From Pedobacter cryoconitis (GTDB taxonomy: Bacteria; Bacteroidota; Bacteroidia; Sphingobacteriales; Sphingobacteriaceae), in NCBI RefSeq assembly GCF_001590605.1, contig NZ_CP014504.1, forward strand, positions 3,038,001-3,102,000: 64,000 nucleotides of DNA. The letters are read 5' to 3'. The notes beneath the pieces were generated by a model, which was given only the letters and a program-made list of their open reading frames with translations, was not told the DNA's origin and searched no databases. The stretch's first letter is position 1. Every line of letters starts with the position of its first letter. A program made the position numbers and the translations under genes. Positions 43,884 to 52,372 of the stretch are shown piece after piece.

Positions 43884-45371
43884 ATGACTAACAGCTATAA
43901 AACAATAGTAGCTATGGCGCTTATCGTGTCTGCTACAGCCTGTAAAAAAGACCTGACGCTTCCTCCTTATAGTGGTATCGTTAATGAAACCGTAGTAGGC
44001 ACGCTTGAAGGACTTCAATCAGCCACTATCGGAACTTATAATTATATCAAGGATCCTTATTATATACGTAATTACCACATATTTGCTGAGTATGCAAGTG
44101 ATAATGTTTCTTTAAGTGGTACAACCACTGACCCTTTATTTTATGCTTATAATTATCAGCATCAAAAAAACCAGGGCAATGCAGAAAACTTCTGGCGCAA
44201 AGGTTATCAGGCCATTTTCGGTACCAATGTGGTTATTGAAAAAGTAGTGGAAAGTGAAGACCCTGTAAGAAACCAGCTGCTTGGAGAAAACTATTTTTTA
44301 AGAGCAATGATCCATTTTGATCTGGTTAAATTCTTCGGACGGCCTTATACGGATAACAACGGTGAGTCTTTAGGTGTGATGCTTAAAACAAATACTGATG
44401 TAAAAGAATTACCAGCCAGATCCAGGGTAAAAGATGTTTATGCTTTAGTAGTTAGCGATTTACTAAAATCGATCAAGCTAATGAACAGTACAAAAAACAA
44501 TAATTTTGCTTCTAAAGAAGTGGCCATAGCGCTATTGAGCAGAGTTTATCTGTATATGGGAGATTATAAAAATGCCTTTGATTATGCAGATCAGGTAATT
44601 AAAAGCGGACGTTATTCGCTATTGCCCTCTGCTGGATATTCAAAATATTTTACGAGTGTTCCTGAGGGAAATCCAGAAACCATTTTTGCGATAAGACATG
44701 TACTTAAAGATGACCGCCTTGATGATGCGATTGGTTCGATGTACTGGGGCGGAGCAATTGGTTATGGTGAAATGTATGCCTCACAATCTTACAGAGATTT
44801 AGTTCATAAATTCCCTGAAGATTTACGTAATTCATTTGTCGTTCCGCAATATGAAAAAAATGCTGACGGAACTGTTAAGAAAGATGCACAGGGAAACCCT
44901 GTTCTTCAGAAAAGAAATGGTTATCCCAAATACTTCATTAACAAGTACTCATTTCAAGAAGGCTATGAAACTTTAAGTTCTCCTGTGGTCTTGAGATTAG
45001 CAGAAATGTATTTGACAAGAGCAGAATGTGCTTTCCAGTTGGGCAGGCCAAACGATGCCCTGGTTGATGTTAACGTCATCAGAAGCCGCGCGGGATTAAG
45101 TGGAAATGCTTTATTTTCTTCAGGTAACCTGATGGGTTATACGAATGTATTGGATGTGATACTGGATGAAAGAAGATTGGAATTTGCATTTGAGTCTCAG
45201 CGTAAGTTCGATATTTTCAGAAATAAGAAAACATTAAACAGAGATTATCCGGGTACTCACCTGACATCCGGACAAACCACACAGCAAATTCCATATACGG
45301 ATCCACGTGTGATCTTCTTTATTCCAGAGAATGATATTGTACTCAACCCTAACCTGGTTCAAAATCCTTAA
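43884..45371 (+). CDS. RagB/SusD-family nutrient-binding lipoprotein
   Basis: The 495-residue lipoprotein has a signal of MTNSYKTIVAMALIVSATACKKD, lipid Cys at 20. It has the SusD helical repeat pattern (NQLLGENYFLRAMIHFDLVKFFGRPYTD, VAIALLSRVYLYMGDYKNAFDYAD) and the C-terminal LDERRLEFAFESQRKFDIFR and FFIPENDIVLNPNLVQNP. It captures a glycan for the SusC channel encoded 20 bases upstream. Confidence 0.96.
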   Translation: MTNSYKTIVAMALIVSATACKKDLTLPPYSGIVNETVVGTLEGLQSATIGTYNYIKDPYYIRNYHIFAEYASDNVSLSGTTTDPLFYAYNYQHQKNQGNAENFWRKGYQAIFGTNVVIEKVVESEDPVRNQLLGENYFLRAMIHFDLVKFFGRPYTDNNGESLGVMLKTNTDVKELPARSRVKDVYALVVSDLLKSIKLMNSTKNNNFASKEVAIALLSRVYLYMGDYKNAFDYADQVIKSGRYSLLPSAGYSKYFTSVPEGNPETIFAIRHVLKDDRLDDAIGSMYWGGAIGYGEMYASQSYRDLVHKFPEDLRNSFVVPQYEKNADGTVKKDAQGNPVLQKRNGYPKYFINKYSFQEGYETLSSPVVLRLAEMYLTRAECAFQLGRPNDALVDVNVIRSRAGLSGNALFSSGNLMGYTNVLDVILDERRLEFAFESQRKFDIFRNKKTLNRDYPGTHLTSGQTTQQIPYTDPRVIFFIPENDIVLNPNLVQNP

Positions 45372-45388
45372 CCTAAAACCATATACCT

Positions 45389-46738
45389 ATGAAGACCATT
45401 ATTTTATCCTTATCGTTCCTATCTCTTTTGATAGGGACCTCTTGTAAAAAAAGTGATGCCAATACAGCAGACAACACGAAAACGCCCAAAGAGATTAATG
45501 ATTTTGTAGCAACCGGGCCAAAGATTGCGATTGCCTTAGGTGGAAATGCCTGGGTAAAAACTACTGCGAGTGAACAGATTAATAACAACGGCCTCGCGAA
45601 CTGGACCAATGCGGGTGCAGTGACCAGTGTTTACTTCAGAACTGAAAAGCCGGGTATGGTGACGGTTGCTTTAAGAATGAAAGTCCCTTCAGGAAACAGT
45701 ACGTTTAAAGTATCAACGGGTACACAGTCGATCACTAAAACAGCATCAAATTCATCATTTGATACGGTAGCAGTTGGAAATTTCAATATTACTGCCAAAG
45801 GGTATATCAAATTTGATATACAGGGAATCAGTAAAACAGGTGATTATTTTGGTGAGGTTTCCGATCTGATTATCAGCGGAAAACCAGTAACCGATACGGT
45901 ATCTTATGCCAAAGACAACATTGATTCCCGTTTTTACTGGGGACGCAGAGGGCCTTCGGTACATGTGAACTATACCATTCCTGATGCGATTAAAAATAAT
46001 GTAGAATGGTTTTACAACGAGATCAATGTTCCTGCAGGTTCAGATCCGACTGGTTCTTATTTCATGTCTAACGGTTTTGGCGAAGGTTACTTCGGTATCC
46101 AGGTCAATTCGGCTACAGAACGCAGAGTATTGTTTTCGCTATGGAGTCCTTTCCCTACGGATGATCCCGCAACCATACCAGATGACAAAAAGATTAAACT
46201 GATCAAAAAAGGTACAGCTGTACATACTGGTGAATTTGGTAATGAAGGTTCTGGTGGCCAGAGTTACCTGATTTATCCATGGGCAGCAGGAAAAACCTAC
46301 ACTTTTTTAACCAGAGCACAGCCGGATGCAGTAACGAACAAGACGGTTTATACTTCTTATTTTAAACCTGCCGATGGCAACTGGACATTAATTGCAAGTT
46401 TTGAACGTCCTGCAACCAATACCAGATTGAAAAGTCTGTATTCCTTTCTGGAGAATTTCAATCCGGAAATGGGAAATATAGAACGAAAAGCTAATTATGG
46501 AAACCAGTGGGCAATAGACACGAATGGTAACTGGACAGAAATTACAGCGATGAAATTTACGGGTGATGATATTGCAAACAGAGGATACAGAAAAGATGTT
46601 GGCGGGGGCGTAAATGGCAACCAGTTCTTTTTAAGAAACGGAGGATTTTTTAGTGATGCAACTGCACTGAAACAGACCTTTAACAGACCTTCCACTGGTG
46701 CTGCACACCCGGTGATTGATTTCAGTAATCTGCCTTAG
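45389..46738 (+). CDS. DUF5077/DUF3472 surface lipoprotein
   Basis: The 449-residue product has a lipoprotein signal (LLIGTSCKK, lipid Cys at 19). The N-terminal part (about 38-165) resembles DUF5077 (IALGGNAWVKTTASEQINNNGLANWTNAGAVTSVYFRTEKPG), a jelly-roll-like ligand domain. The rest is DUF3472 (FYNEINVPAGSDPTGSYFMSNGFGEGYFGIQVN, TAVHTGEFGNEGSGGQSYLIYPW). Proteins of this kind are common third genes of SusCD loci and probably bind or act on the glycan outside the cell. It follows susD by 17 bases. Confidence 0.85.
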   Translation: MKTIILSLSFLSLLIGTSCKKSDANTADNTKTPKEINDFVATGPKIAIALGGNAWVKTTASEQINNNGLANWTNAGAVTSVYFRTEKPGMVTVALRMKVPSGNSTFKVSTGTQSITKTASNSSFDTVAVGNFNITAKGYIKFDIQGISKTGDYFGEVSDLIISGKPVTDTVSYAKDNIDSRFYWGRRGPSVHVNYTIPDAIKNNVEWFYNEINVPAGSDPTGSYFMSNGFGEGYFGIQVNSATERRVLFSLWSPFPTDDPATIPDDKKIKLIKKGTAVHTGEFGNEGSGGQSYLIYPWAAGKTYTFLTRAQPDAVTNKTVYTSYFKPADGNWTLIASFERPATNTRLKSLYSFLENFNPEMGNIERKANYGNQWAIDTNGNWTEITAMKFTGDDIANRGYRKDVGGGVNGNQFFLRNGGFFSDATALKQTFNRPSTGAAHPVIDFSNLP

Positions 46739-46777
46739 GAAGATCCGGAACAATTTATCATTTGATATGCATCAATT

Positions 46778-46806
46778 AGCCCTGGCAATAATGGCCGGGG
46801 CTTTTT
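46778..46806 (+). terminator. terminator after the susC operon
   Basis: AGCCCTGGC (46778-46786) pairs with GCCGGGGCT (46794-46802) including one G-T, followed by TTTT. It separates the SusCD operon from the lacI-type gene. Confidence 0.85.
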
Positions 46807-46859
46807 ATTTAATCATTTTAATTACTTATATTAAAAGATAATTGTAACATTTGGAACAA

Positions 46860-47888
46860 ATGTCAGATAAACCAACTACCATCAAAGAGATAGCAAAGCT
46901 TCTTGACATCTCGGTTTCGACCGTATCCAGAGCTTTGAACGACCATTCCAGCATAGGTTTAATCACAAAAATGCGTGTAAAAAAGATGGCCAAAGAGCTT
47001 AATTATGAGCCCAATCAAAGAGCTATTCAATTTTTACAAGGTAAATCAAATACGATAGGCGTTATTTTACCAGAACTGGCTGAATCCTTTTTCTCTGCAG
47101 CAATCAGTGGGATTGAAGATATCGCTTATCAAAGAAATTATACTGTTCTGCTCGCCCAGTCACATGACGATGCAGACAGAGAGAAACTCCTGATCGAAAA
47201 GATGAAGATGCAGCGCGTTGACGGCCTGTTGATTTCAGTTTCTAAAACGACCAATACCTACGAACATTTTGAGGCTTTTAAAAAGTCAAATATTCCTATC
47301 GTATTTTTCGACCGCATCCCTCCAGTAAAGAATATACATTTTGTAGCCTCTAACCTGGAATCTGGTACTTTTGAAGCCGTGAACTTTTTATTGAAGAAAG
47401 GTCACCGTACAATTGGTATGATTAACGGCCCTACTAACCTGGTAGCCAGCACAGAAAGAAAAAATGGGTATATCAAGGCAATGACTTCTCACCGGTTAAA
47501 ATTTGATCCTTCTTTAATGGTCAATTGTGATTTGACAGAGGCAGGTACGATTGAGTCTATGGATAACTTCCTGAATCATAAACGCAAGCCGACAGCAATC
47601 GTGACTTTCAATGATTATGTAGCTTTATTTGCGATCCGCTATGCACGTTCTTTAAATATACAAATTAATAAAGAGATCGACTTTGTAAGTTATGCAAATC
47701 TGCCACTGATCAATTATATGGACTTCACTCCGATTGCTTCTGTAGAGCAGTTTCCTTATAAACAGGGAAAGAAAGCCGCCGACATTTTACTGGATCTGAT
47801 TAACAAACCAAAAAGTGATTCTGATACGGAACCTGCTTACTATAATGTAGTTGTAGAGTCAGAGCTGATCATTAGCAAGGATAAATAA
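46860..47888 (+). CDS. LacI-family transcriptional regulator
   Basis: The 342-residue protein starts MSDKPTTIKEIAKLLDISVSTVSRALNDHSSIG, the LacI HTH and hinge (residues 6-60). The periplasmic-binding-protein-like effector domain runs 62-330 (NTIGVILPELAESFFSAAISGIEDIA, VDGLLISVSK, GHRTIGMINGP, PTAIVTFNDYVALFAIRYA). A TTG start 9 bases upstream is possible. The start codon sits inside an inverted repeat, ACATTTG/CAAATGT (46847-46863). It lies within the locus bearing three CAAACGTTTG sites, its likely targets. The effector is unknown, perhaps a GalNAc derivative. Confidence 0.95.
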   Translation: MSDKPTTIKEIAKLLDISVSTVSRALNDHSSIGLITKMRVKKMAKELNYEPNQRAIQFLQGKSNTIGVILPELAESFFSAAISGIEDIAYQRNYTVLLAQSHDDADREKLLIEKMKMQRVDGLLISVSKTTNTYEHFEAFKKSNIPIVFFDRIPPVKNIHFVASNLESGTFEAVNFLLKKGHRTIGMINGPTNLVASTERKNGYIKAMTSHRLKFDPSLMVNCDLTEAGTIESMDNFLNHKRKPTAIVTFNDYVALFAIRYARSLNIQINKEIDFVSYANLPLINYMDFTPIASVEQFPYKQGKKAADILLDLINKPKSDSDTEPAYYNVVVESELIISKDK

Positions 47889-47895
47889 GTTTACA

Positions 47896-47905
47896 CAAAC
47901 GTTTG
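47896..47905. promoter_or_regulatory. LacI-family operator 3 with -7 element for the kinase gene
   Basis: CAAACGTTTG lies 64 bases before the kinase ATG. A perfect -7 element TAAGTTTG follows at 47932-47939. The spacing from the operator's TTTG is 26 bases, longer than usual for a -33, so the operator more likely lies just upstream of the polymerase site. Confidence 0.7.
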
Positions 47906-47969
47906 CACAACGATCTGATAGCGAAATTGATTAAGTTTGAGTTTACGAAAAAATAAACCCGCTTAATTT

Positions 47970-49028
47970 ATGCTTGATCAAATTTTACCGTTGTACGGAA
48001 TGGAGACTGCTGGAAATAACGTACAATTATTTGGAGATGGTCTGATCAATCGTACCTGGAAAATAACCACACCAACCAACGGATATATATTACAGCAGGT
48101 TAATCAATCTGTCTTTAAAAAGCCTCACGATATAGACCGGAATATAGTTGCACTGAAGTCTTATTTAAGTAAAACACATCCTGAATATCTTTTTGTTTCT
48201 GCACTTCCCGGATTATCCGGCGATTCGTTAATGGAAACACCAGAAGGATATTTCAGGTTATTTCCTTTTGTAGAGAATTCTCATTCGCTGAATGTATTGA
48301 ATAAAAAAGAAGAAGCTTATGAAGGCGCAAAGCAATTCGGAAGGTTCTCCAGGTTACTAAATGATTTTGACGTTAAAAAATTGCACATTACCCTGCCTGA
48401 TTTCCATAACCTGACCTTACGTTTCAATCAGTTTACTGTAGCAGTAGCACAGGCTTCTGGTCAGCGGAAAGAAAAGTCTGAAGACTTAATTTCTTTCATC
48501 ATGAAACACGCGGATATTGTGACTACTTATAAAAAGATAGTAGAAGACAAAGAGATCCCGCAGCGGGTAATTCATCATGATACAAAAATTAATAATGTTC
48601 TTTTTGACCAGGAAAATAAAGGGATTTGCATCATCGATCTGGATACGGTAATGCCGGGATATTTCATAAGCGATGTGGGTGATATGATGAGAACATATTT
48701 ATCTTCTGCGAATGAAGAAGAAACAGATCTGACTAAAATCAATGTCAGGAAAGATTTTTTTAAAGCCATATATGATGGGTATATGGAAGAGATGGGCGAT
48801 GTATTAACTGCAACAGAGAAAAGCTATTTCACTTATGCCGGAAAGTTTTTGATTTATATGCAGGTTATCCGCTTCCTGACAGATTACCTTCAAAATGATA
48901 TTTATTATGGGGAGAAGTATGAAGGCCATAATCTGGAACGGGCTAAAAATCAGGTCACTTTACTGGAAAGATATCTGGAACTGGAACCTGAACTGGAAGA
49001 AATTAAAGGAAAGATCACGATTCAGTAA
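47970..49028 (+). CDS. APH-fold kinase, N-acetylhexosamine 1-kinase-like (NahK type)
   Basis: The 352-residue protein has the aminoglycoside-phosphotransferase fold. Its motifs match NahK-type sugar 1-kinases: an early GLINRTWKI nucleotide loop, then VIHHDTKINNVLFD (catalytic Asp/Asn region) and CIIDLDTVMPGYFISDVGDMMR (Mg-binding Asp). NahK phosphorylates GalNAc or GlcNAc at C1. In this LacI locus, with a GH109-type enzyme, it would trap released GalNAc. Substrate specificity is inferred, not proven. Confidence 0.85.
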   Translation: MLDQILPLYGMETAGNNVQLFGDGLINRTWKITTPTNGYILQQVNQSVFKKPHDIDRNIVALKSYLSKTHPEYLFVSALPGLSGDSLMETPEGYFRLFPFVENSHSLNVLNKKEEAYEGAKQFGRFSRLLNDFDVKKLHITLPDFHNLTLRFNQFTVAVAQASGQRKEKSEDLISFIMKHADIVTTYKKIVEDKEIPQRVIHHDTKINNVLFDQENKGICIIDLDTVMPGYFISDVGDMMRTYLSSANEEETDLTKINVRKDFFKAIYDGYMEEMGDVLTATEKSYFTYAGKFLIYMQVIRFLTDYLQNDIYYGEKYEGHNLERAKNQVTLLERYLELEPELEEIKGKITIQ

Positions 49029-49118
49029 AGGATAGTTCATTGGCTATTCGTATTTCCTGATTTTTATAAGCGGCTTTAGCCTTACTCAAATAATTACTTA
49101 TGGTGCTGTAATTAAACT

Positions 49119-49158
49119 GTGGGATCCAGTGTCTAAATCGACATGGATCCCACTTTTT
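49119..49158. terminator. terminator between the glycan locus and the redoxin locus
   Basis: GTGGGATCCA (49119-49128) and TGGATCCCAC (49144-49153) form a perfect 10-bp stem, followed by TTTTT. It lies between the convergent kinase and TlpA genes. Confidence 0.85.
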
Positions 49159-49165
49159 GTTGCAA

Positions 49166-50587
49166 TTATACACCTTTACGTGCCAGCTCAACCATTTGTA
49201 CTACTTCTTCTGCAACAGCCTCGGCTCTTCCTTCAAAACCAGCCACTTGAAAGCGAACCCTACCATTACCATCAATAATAAATTTCGCAGGTATTCCATC
49301 TATTTTAAATGCATCGGCGGCTGCACTATGTTTAGTAGATTGATTTCTTGGATCCATATACAAATCAAATTTATAGTTGCGCTTGCTTAGGAAAGTCTTA
49401 GCATCGGTTAAGGGATCGCTAACATTTTCCCAGGTATGGATAAACAAAAATTTAACATCAGGATCATTAGCGTATCTGTTTACAGCCATTTGCATAGCAG
49501 GAAAAGATTCAACACAGGGTCCGCACCAGGTAGCCCAAAAATCCAGTATGATTGTTTTACCTTTAAAATCTGCTAATGAAACTGTTTTCCCATTCACATC
49601 AGTTACCGTAAAATCCGGAGCAGCTTTGTTAACCATTAATGGTGAAACATGGGCTTTAATCTTATCAATAAAAACCTTTTGCAAGCTGGCAATATAGGCA
49701 TCTACATCCTTACCAGGATTTAATGTTGCGTAGCCTTTTCTTACCTGTTCAATATAACTTTGATCAAATTCCCCCTTTCTAACCGCTTCTGCCAAAACGG
49801 GCAAAGCTTCCTCATATTTACCATTTAAGCTCGATAAGAAAGCATAGTTTTCAATAAGCTCCTCATCTCTGTCTTTAATCTTATTATAGGCTTCGGTAGT
49901 GTATTGATATGCCTCCTCATATTTACCAGCTTTGAACAGCAGCTTACCGTAAATATTGATATAATCGTCATAGGCTGACTTTGGATCAACTTTCAATGGT
50001 TCTTTTAAAGCAGTCTGACCTTTTATTTGTTTTGCGCTTGCTAATTCAATGGTGGCAAGTTCCAAAGCTGCAGCCTTGTCAACAGCAGCCATGATCTCAA
50101 TAGCCATTGCTACGGCCCTTACTTTAAATACAGGGTCTTGCATTGAATTGATAAAGTGAAGAACCCGGGCTGAGTTTGGAACTTCAGCATATGCACTGGA
50201 TAACAAACTTTTTTCCATATCCAGGTTAACATCCGGATATTGCTTAATCATAGATTGAAGCAACGTTTCCATTTCCGGAACTCCTCCTTTCAATTGGAGA
50301 AATGAAGTTAATCTTAACATTCTTGCACTCTGGCTTTGCGGATATTTTTTTAGCAGACTTTTAGTCACCGTCTCCTTTTTCGCTGCATTTTTATCATAGT
50401 ATTGAACTAATACCATCAAATCTTCATCCGATCCATTTTCTAAGATCTTTATCTTTTGCAGGATTATCTTATGATTCTTTTCAACCTTTAACGCGTTTAA
50501 TTTTGACTCAATGGATGTCCCTTTTCTTTTTTGTGCAAGTATACTTAACGAACTAAGCATCAAAATTGCCAGAATTATTTTTTTCAT
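49166..50587 (-). CDS. helical-repeat protein with C-terminal TlpA-like thioredoxin domain
   Basis: The 473-residue exported protein has a signal peptide (1-19). A long alpha-helical region (about 25-310) has a TPR-like stretch YGKLLFKAGKYEEAYQYTTEAYNKI and LNGKYEEALPVLAEAV. A TlpA/AhpC-type redoxin follows (about 322-470), with C355 and C358 in FWATWCGPC and a cis-Pro region DGIPAKFIIDGNGRV. It is the last gene of the leftward redoxin locus, 123 bases after the protease gene with a hairpin between. Periplasmic disulfide reduction is inferred. Confidence 0.92.
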   Translation of the reverse strand: MKKIILAILMLSSLSILAQKRKGTSIESKLNALKVEKNHKIILQKIKILENGSDEDLMVLVQYYDKNAAKKETVTKSLLKKYPQSQSARMLRLTSFLQLKGGVPEMETLLQSMIKQYPDVNLDMEKSLLSSAYAEVPNSARVLHFINSMQDPVFKVRAVAMAIEIMAAVDKAAALELATIELASAKQIKGQTALKEPLKVDPKSAYDDYINIYGKLLFKAGKYEEAYQYTTEAYNKIKDRDEELIENYAFLSSLNGKYEEALPVLAEAVRKGEFDQSYIEQVRKGYATLNPGKDVDAYIASLQKVFIDKIKAHVSPLMVNKAAPDFTVTDVNGKTVSLADFKGKTIILDFWATWCGPCVESFPAMQMAVNRYANDPDVKFLFIHTWENVSDPLTDAKTFLSKRNYKFDLYMDPRNQSTKHSAAADAFKIDGIPAKFIIDGNGRVRFQVAGFEGRAEAVAEEVVQMVELARKGV

Positions 50588-50620
50588 CAGTGTATATTAT
50601 TTTTTATCGGTTATGTGGCT

Positions 50621-50664
50621 ATCATCAGCATATCATTGCTGTTTATAAACAGTATGCTGATGAT
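50621..50664 (-). other. two-part hairpin in the protease-redoxin spacer
   Basis: An outer stem ATCATCAGCATA/TATGCTGATGAT (12 bp, 50621-50632 with 50653-50664) encloses a six-base bulge and the inner palindrome CTGTTTATAAACAG (50639-50652). It lies between the stop of the protease gene and the start of the next gene and may be a partial terminator or an RNA-processing or stability element. Confidence 0.6.
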
Positions 50665-50710
50665 AATTTCATTTAATATTTGATTGTAAGACCTTTCTAA
50701 AAGAATTTAT

Positions 50711-52372
50711 TTATAACGAATCCCCAATAAATTTTGCAATTGCGGCAACAGGCATAACGATAGTCGATGTCCTGCTGCGTCTGGCAATGTTTATCCCGTA
50801 AAACTCTCCTGTACTGTCAAATACAGTACCACCGCATTCGTTAGCTCTGACGGCTGCATCATGAACAAGTACATGCTTAAAGCCATCAGAACGTACACTT
50901 CGCCCCCCAGCGTAGTCATAAGAAACATGTCTCACCGTAGGTTCTGCTTCGAGATATACACTAAGATGCATCGGGTTACCATCCCTGATAATATCTATGG
51001 AAATCGAATCCGCAGCCAGATACCTGTCAAATTCATTGTTGTAATCTGACGCCGTACGCACTACTGTTCCGTTAATTTTGATCACCTGGTCTTTCTCTTT
51101 AAGAAATGAAGCTACTTCACTCTCTTTACTAATGCTGGTGAGTGTTATTTTCCCATCCTGATAGGCGGCACTTGCCCCCAGGTATCCTTTACTTGTATTC
51201 AAAGGCATATCAATATATGCAGCACTTAATACGCCAACTTTAGCAGAGTCTGATGACAAAGCAGAAATTAGGATCTTACCCAGATCTTTTTGCTTGAGAT
51301 CAGGGTTTTCAGCAGTAGATTTCAGCCTGATGCCAACGCCCAGTTTTTTTTCAGTTTTTAACAGAACAAGATCGTTTTCCCTGTCTCTTTTGATCACTTG
51401 AACTGAAGCTGTACCAGCACCAATTTTGAGTAGAGGATGATTAAAAACCATTGAACTCTTACTGATAATATATTCTGCACCACCATAATTAAACAGCGTG
51501 CCAAGAATAGATTGCTGTTGCACTCCACGGGAACTTTTCAGTACGACCACGCTCCTGTTATATTTAGTTGGATTCTCAGCAATATTTTCCAGTGCTGGCA
51601 CAGTTTCCATTGCTATTGAAGATGTAACAGCTGGTAAATCATCTGCGGGCGGAAATTCCGTATAATCTTTAGCAGTGTTGAGCGCCGTCCAATATTTCAA
51701 AAAATAATCAACCGGAACATCATAATTCTGGTTTTCGTTTTCCTTGATCCAGCTATGCACGCCAACAACTCGTCCAATTACATCAAATAAAGGCCCTCCC
51801 GAATCACCGGGTTCCATTTTAGCTGATGATTCAATGAATCCGTCAGTTAAATCCACATCAGCTATTCTACCGAAACGCACATTTGGTGTTTGCTTAAAAA
51901 AGGATCCGGGATAAGAAATGCTGATCACAGGTTGATTCAATTTTAATTCACTGCTGGGTGCCATTTTAGCGAAAGGCCATTTTCCAGGCTTCATAATTTT
52001 GATCAGGGCCATATCATAATCAGTGTCTTTGTCCTGAATACCAATCCTACCTAAACCTACAGCAATATGTTTTTTACCCTCTGGAAAAGAGATCTGGTAA
52101 ATCTGATCAGGCATAGCCGCATGAGATGCCGTAAGGATATGTCCTTCAGCAGACACTACTACACCTGTAAATCCGTTCGCTTCTTCAATACCATCCTGAA
52201 CCTTATTCTTAACCGTATCCCATTCAATAATATATACACTGGTCTCCATCGCCTTTTCAACACAATTCGCAATCAGCTTCTCCAGCTTTTTGGCATCCGT
52301 CTTAGTCTGACAAAATCCATTTAATGAAACAAGGCAAAACAAGCCTGTTAAACTTAATTTTAAATATTTCAT
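50711..52372 (-). CDS. secreted double trypsin-like protease with PDZ domain, second half degenerate
   Basis: The 553 residues begin with a signal peptide (1-21). The first trypsin-like domain has an intact triad: H84 (ILTASHAA), D120 (TDYDMALIKI) and S191 (EPGDSGGPLFD). A second trypsin-like half starts about residue 265 and keeps Asp (D334, RENDLVLLKT). Its His position reads IISKSSM, and the Ser motif is replaced by NECGGTVFD (C513). A PDZ domain (about 395-475, GYLGASAAYQDGKITLTSI) is inserted before it. The gene overlaps the upstream frameshifted TlpA gene by 4 bases. Substrate is unknown. Confidence 0.9.
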   Translation of the reverse strand: MKYLKLSLTGLFCLVSLNGFCQTKTDAKKLEKLIANCVEKAMETSVYIIEWDTVKNKVQDGIEEANGFTGVVVSAEGHILTASHAAMPDQIYQISFPEGKKHIAVGLGRIGIQDKDTDYDMALIKIMKPGKWPFAKMAPSSELKLNQPVISISYPGSFFKQTPNVRFGRIADVDLTDGFIESSAKMEPGDSGGPLFDVIGRVVGVHSWIKENENQNYDVPVDYFLKYWTALNTAKDYTEFPPADDLPAVTSSIAMETVPALENIAENPTKYNRSVVVLKSSRGVQQQSILGTLFNYGGAEYIISKSSMVFNHPLLKIGAGTASVQVIKRDRENDLVLLKTEKKLGVGIRLKSTAENPDLKQKDLGKILISALSSDSAKVGVLSAAYIDMPLNTSKGYLGASAAYQDGKITLTSISKESEVASFLKEKDQVIKINGTVVRTASDYNNEFDRYLAADSISIDIIRDGNPMHLSVYLEAEPTVRHVSYDYAGGRSVRSDGFKHVLVHDAAVRANECGGTVFDSTGEFYGINIARRSRTSTIVMPVAAIAKFIGDSL

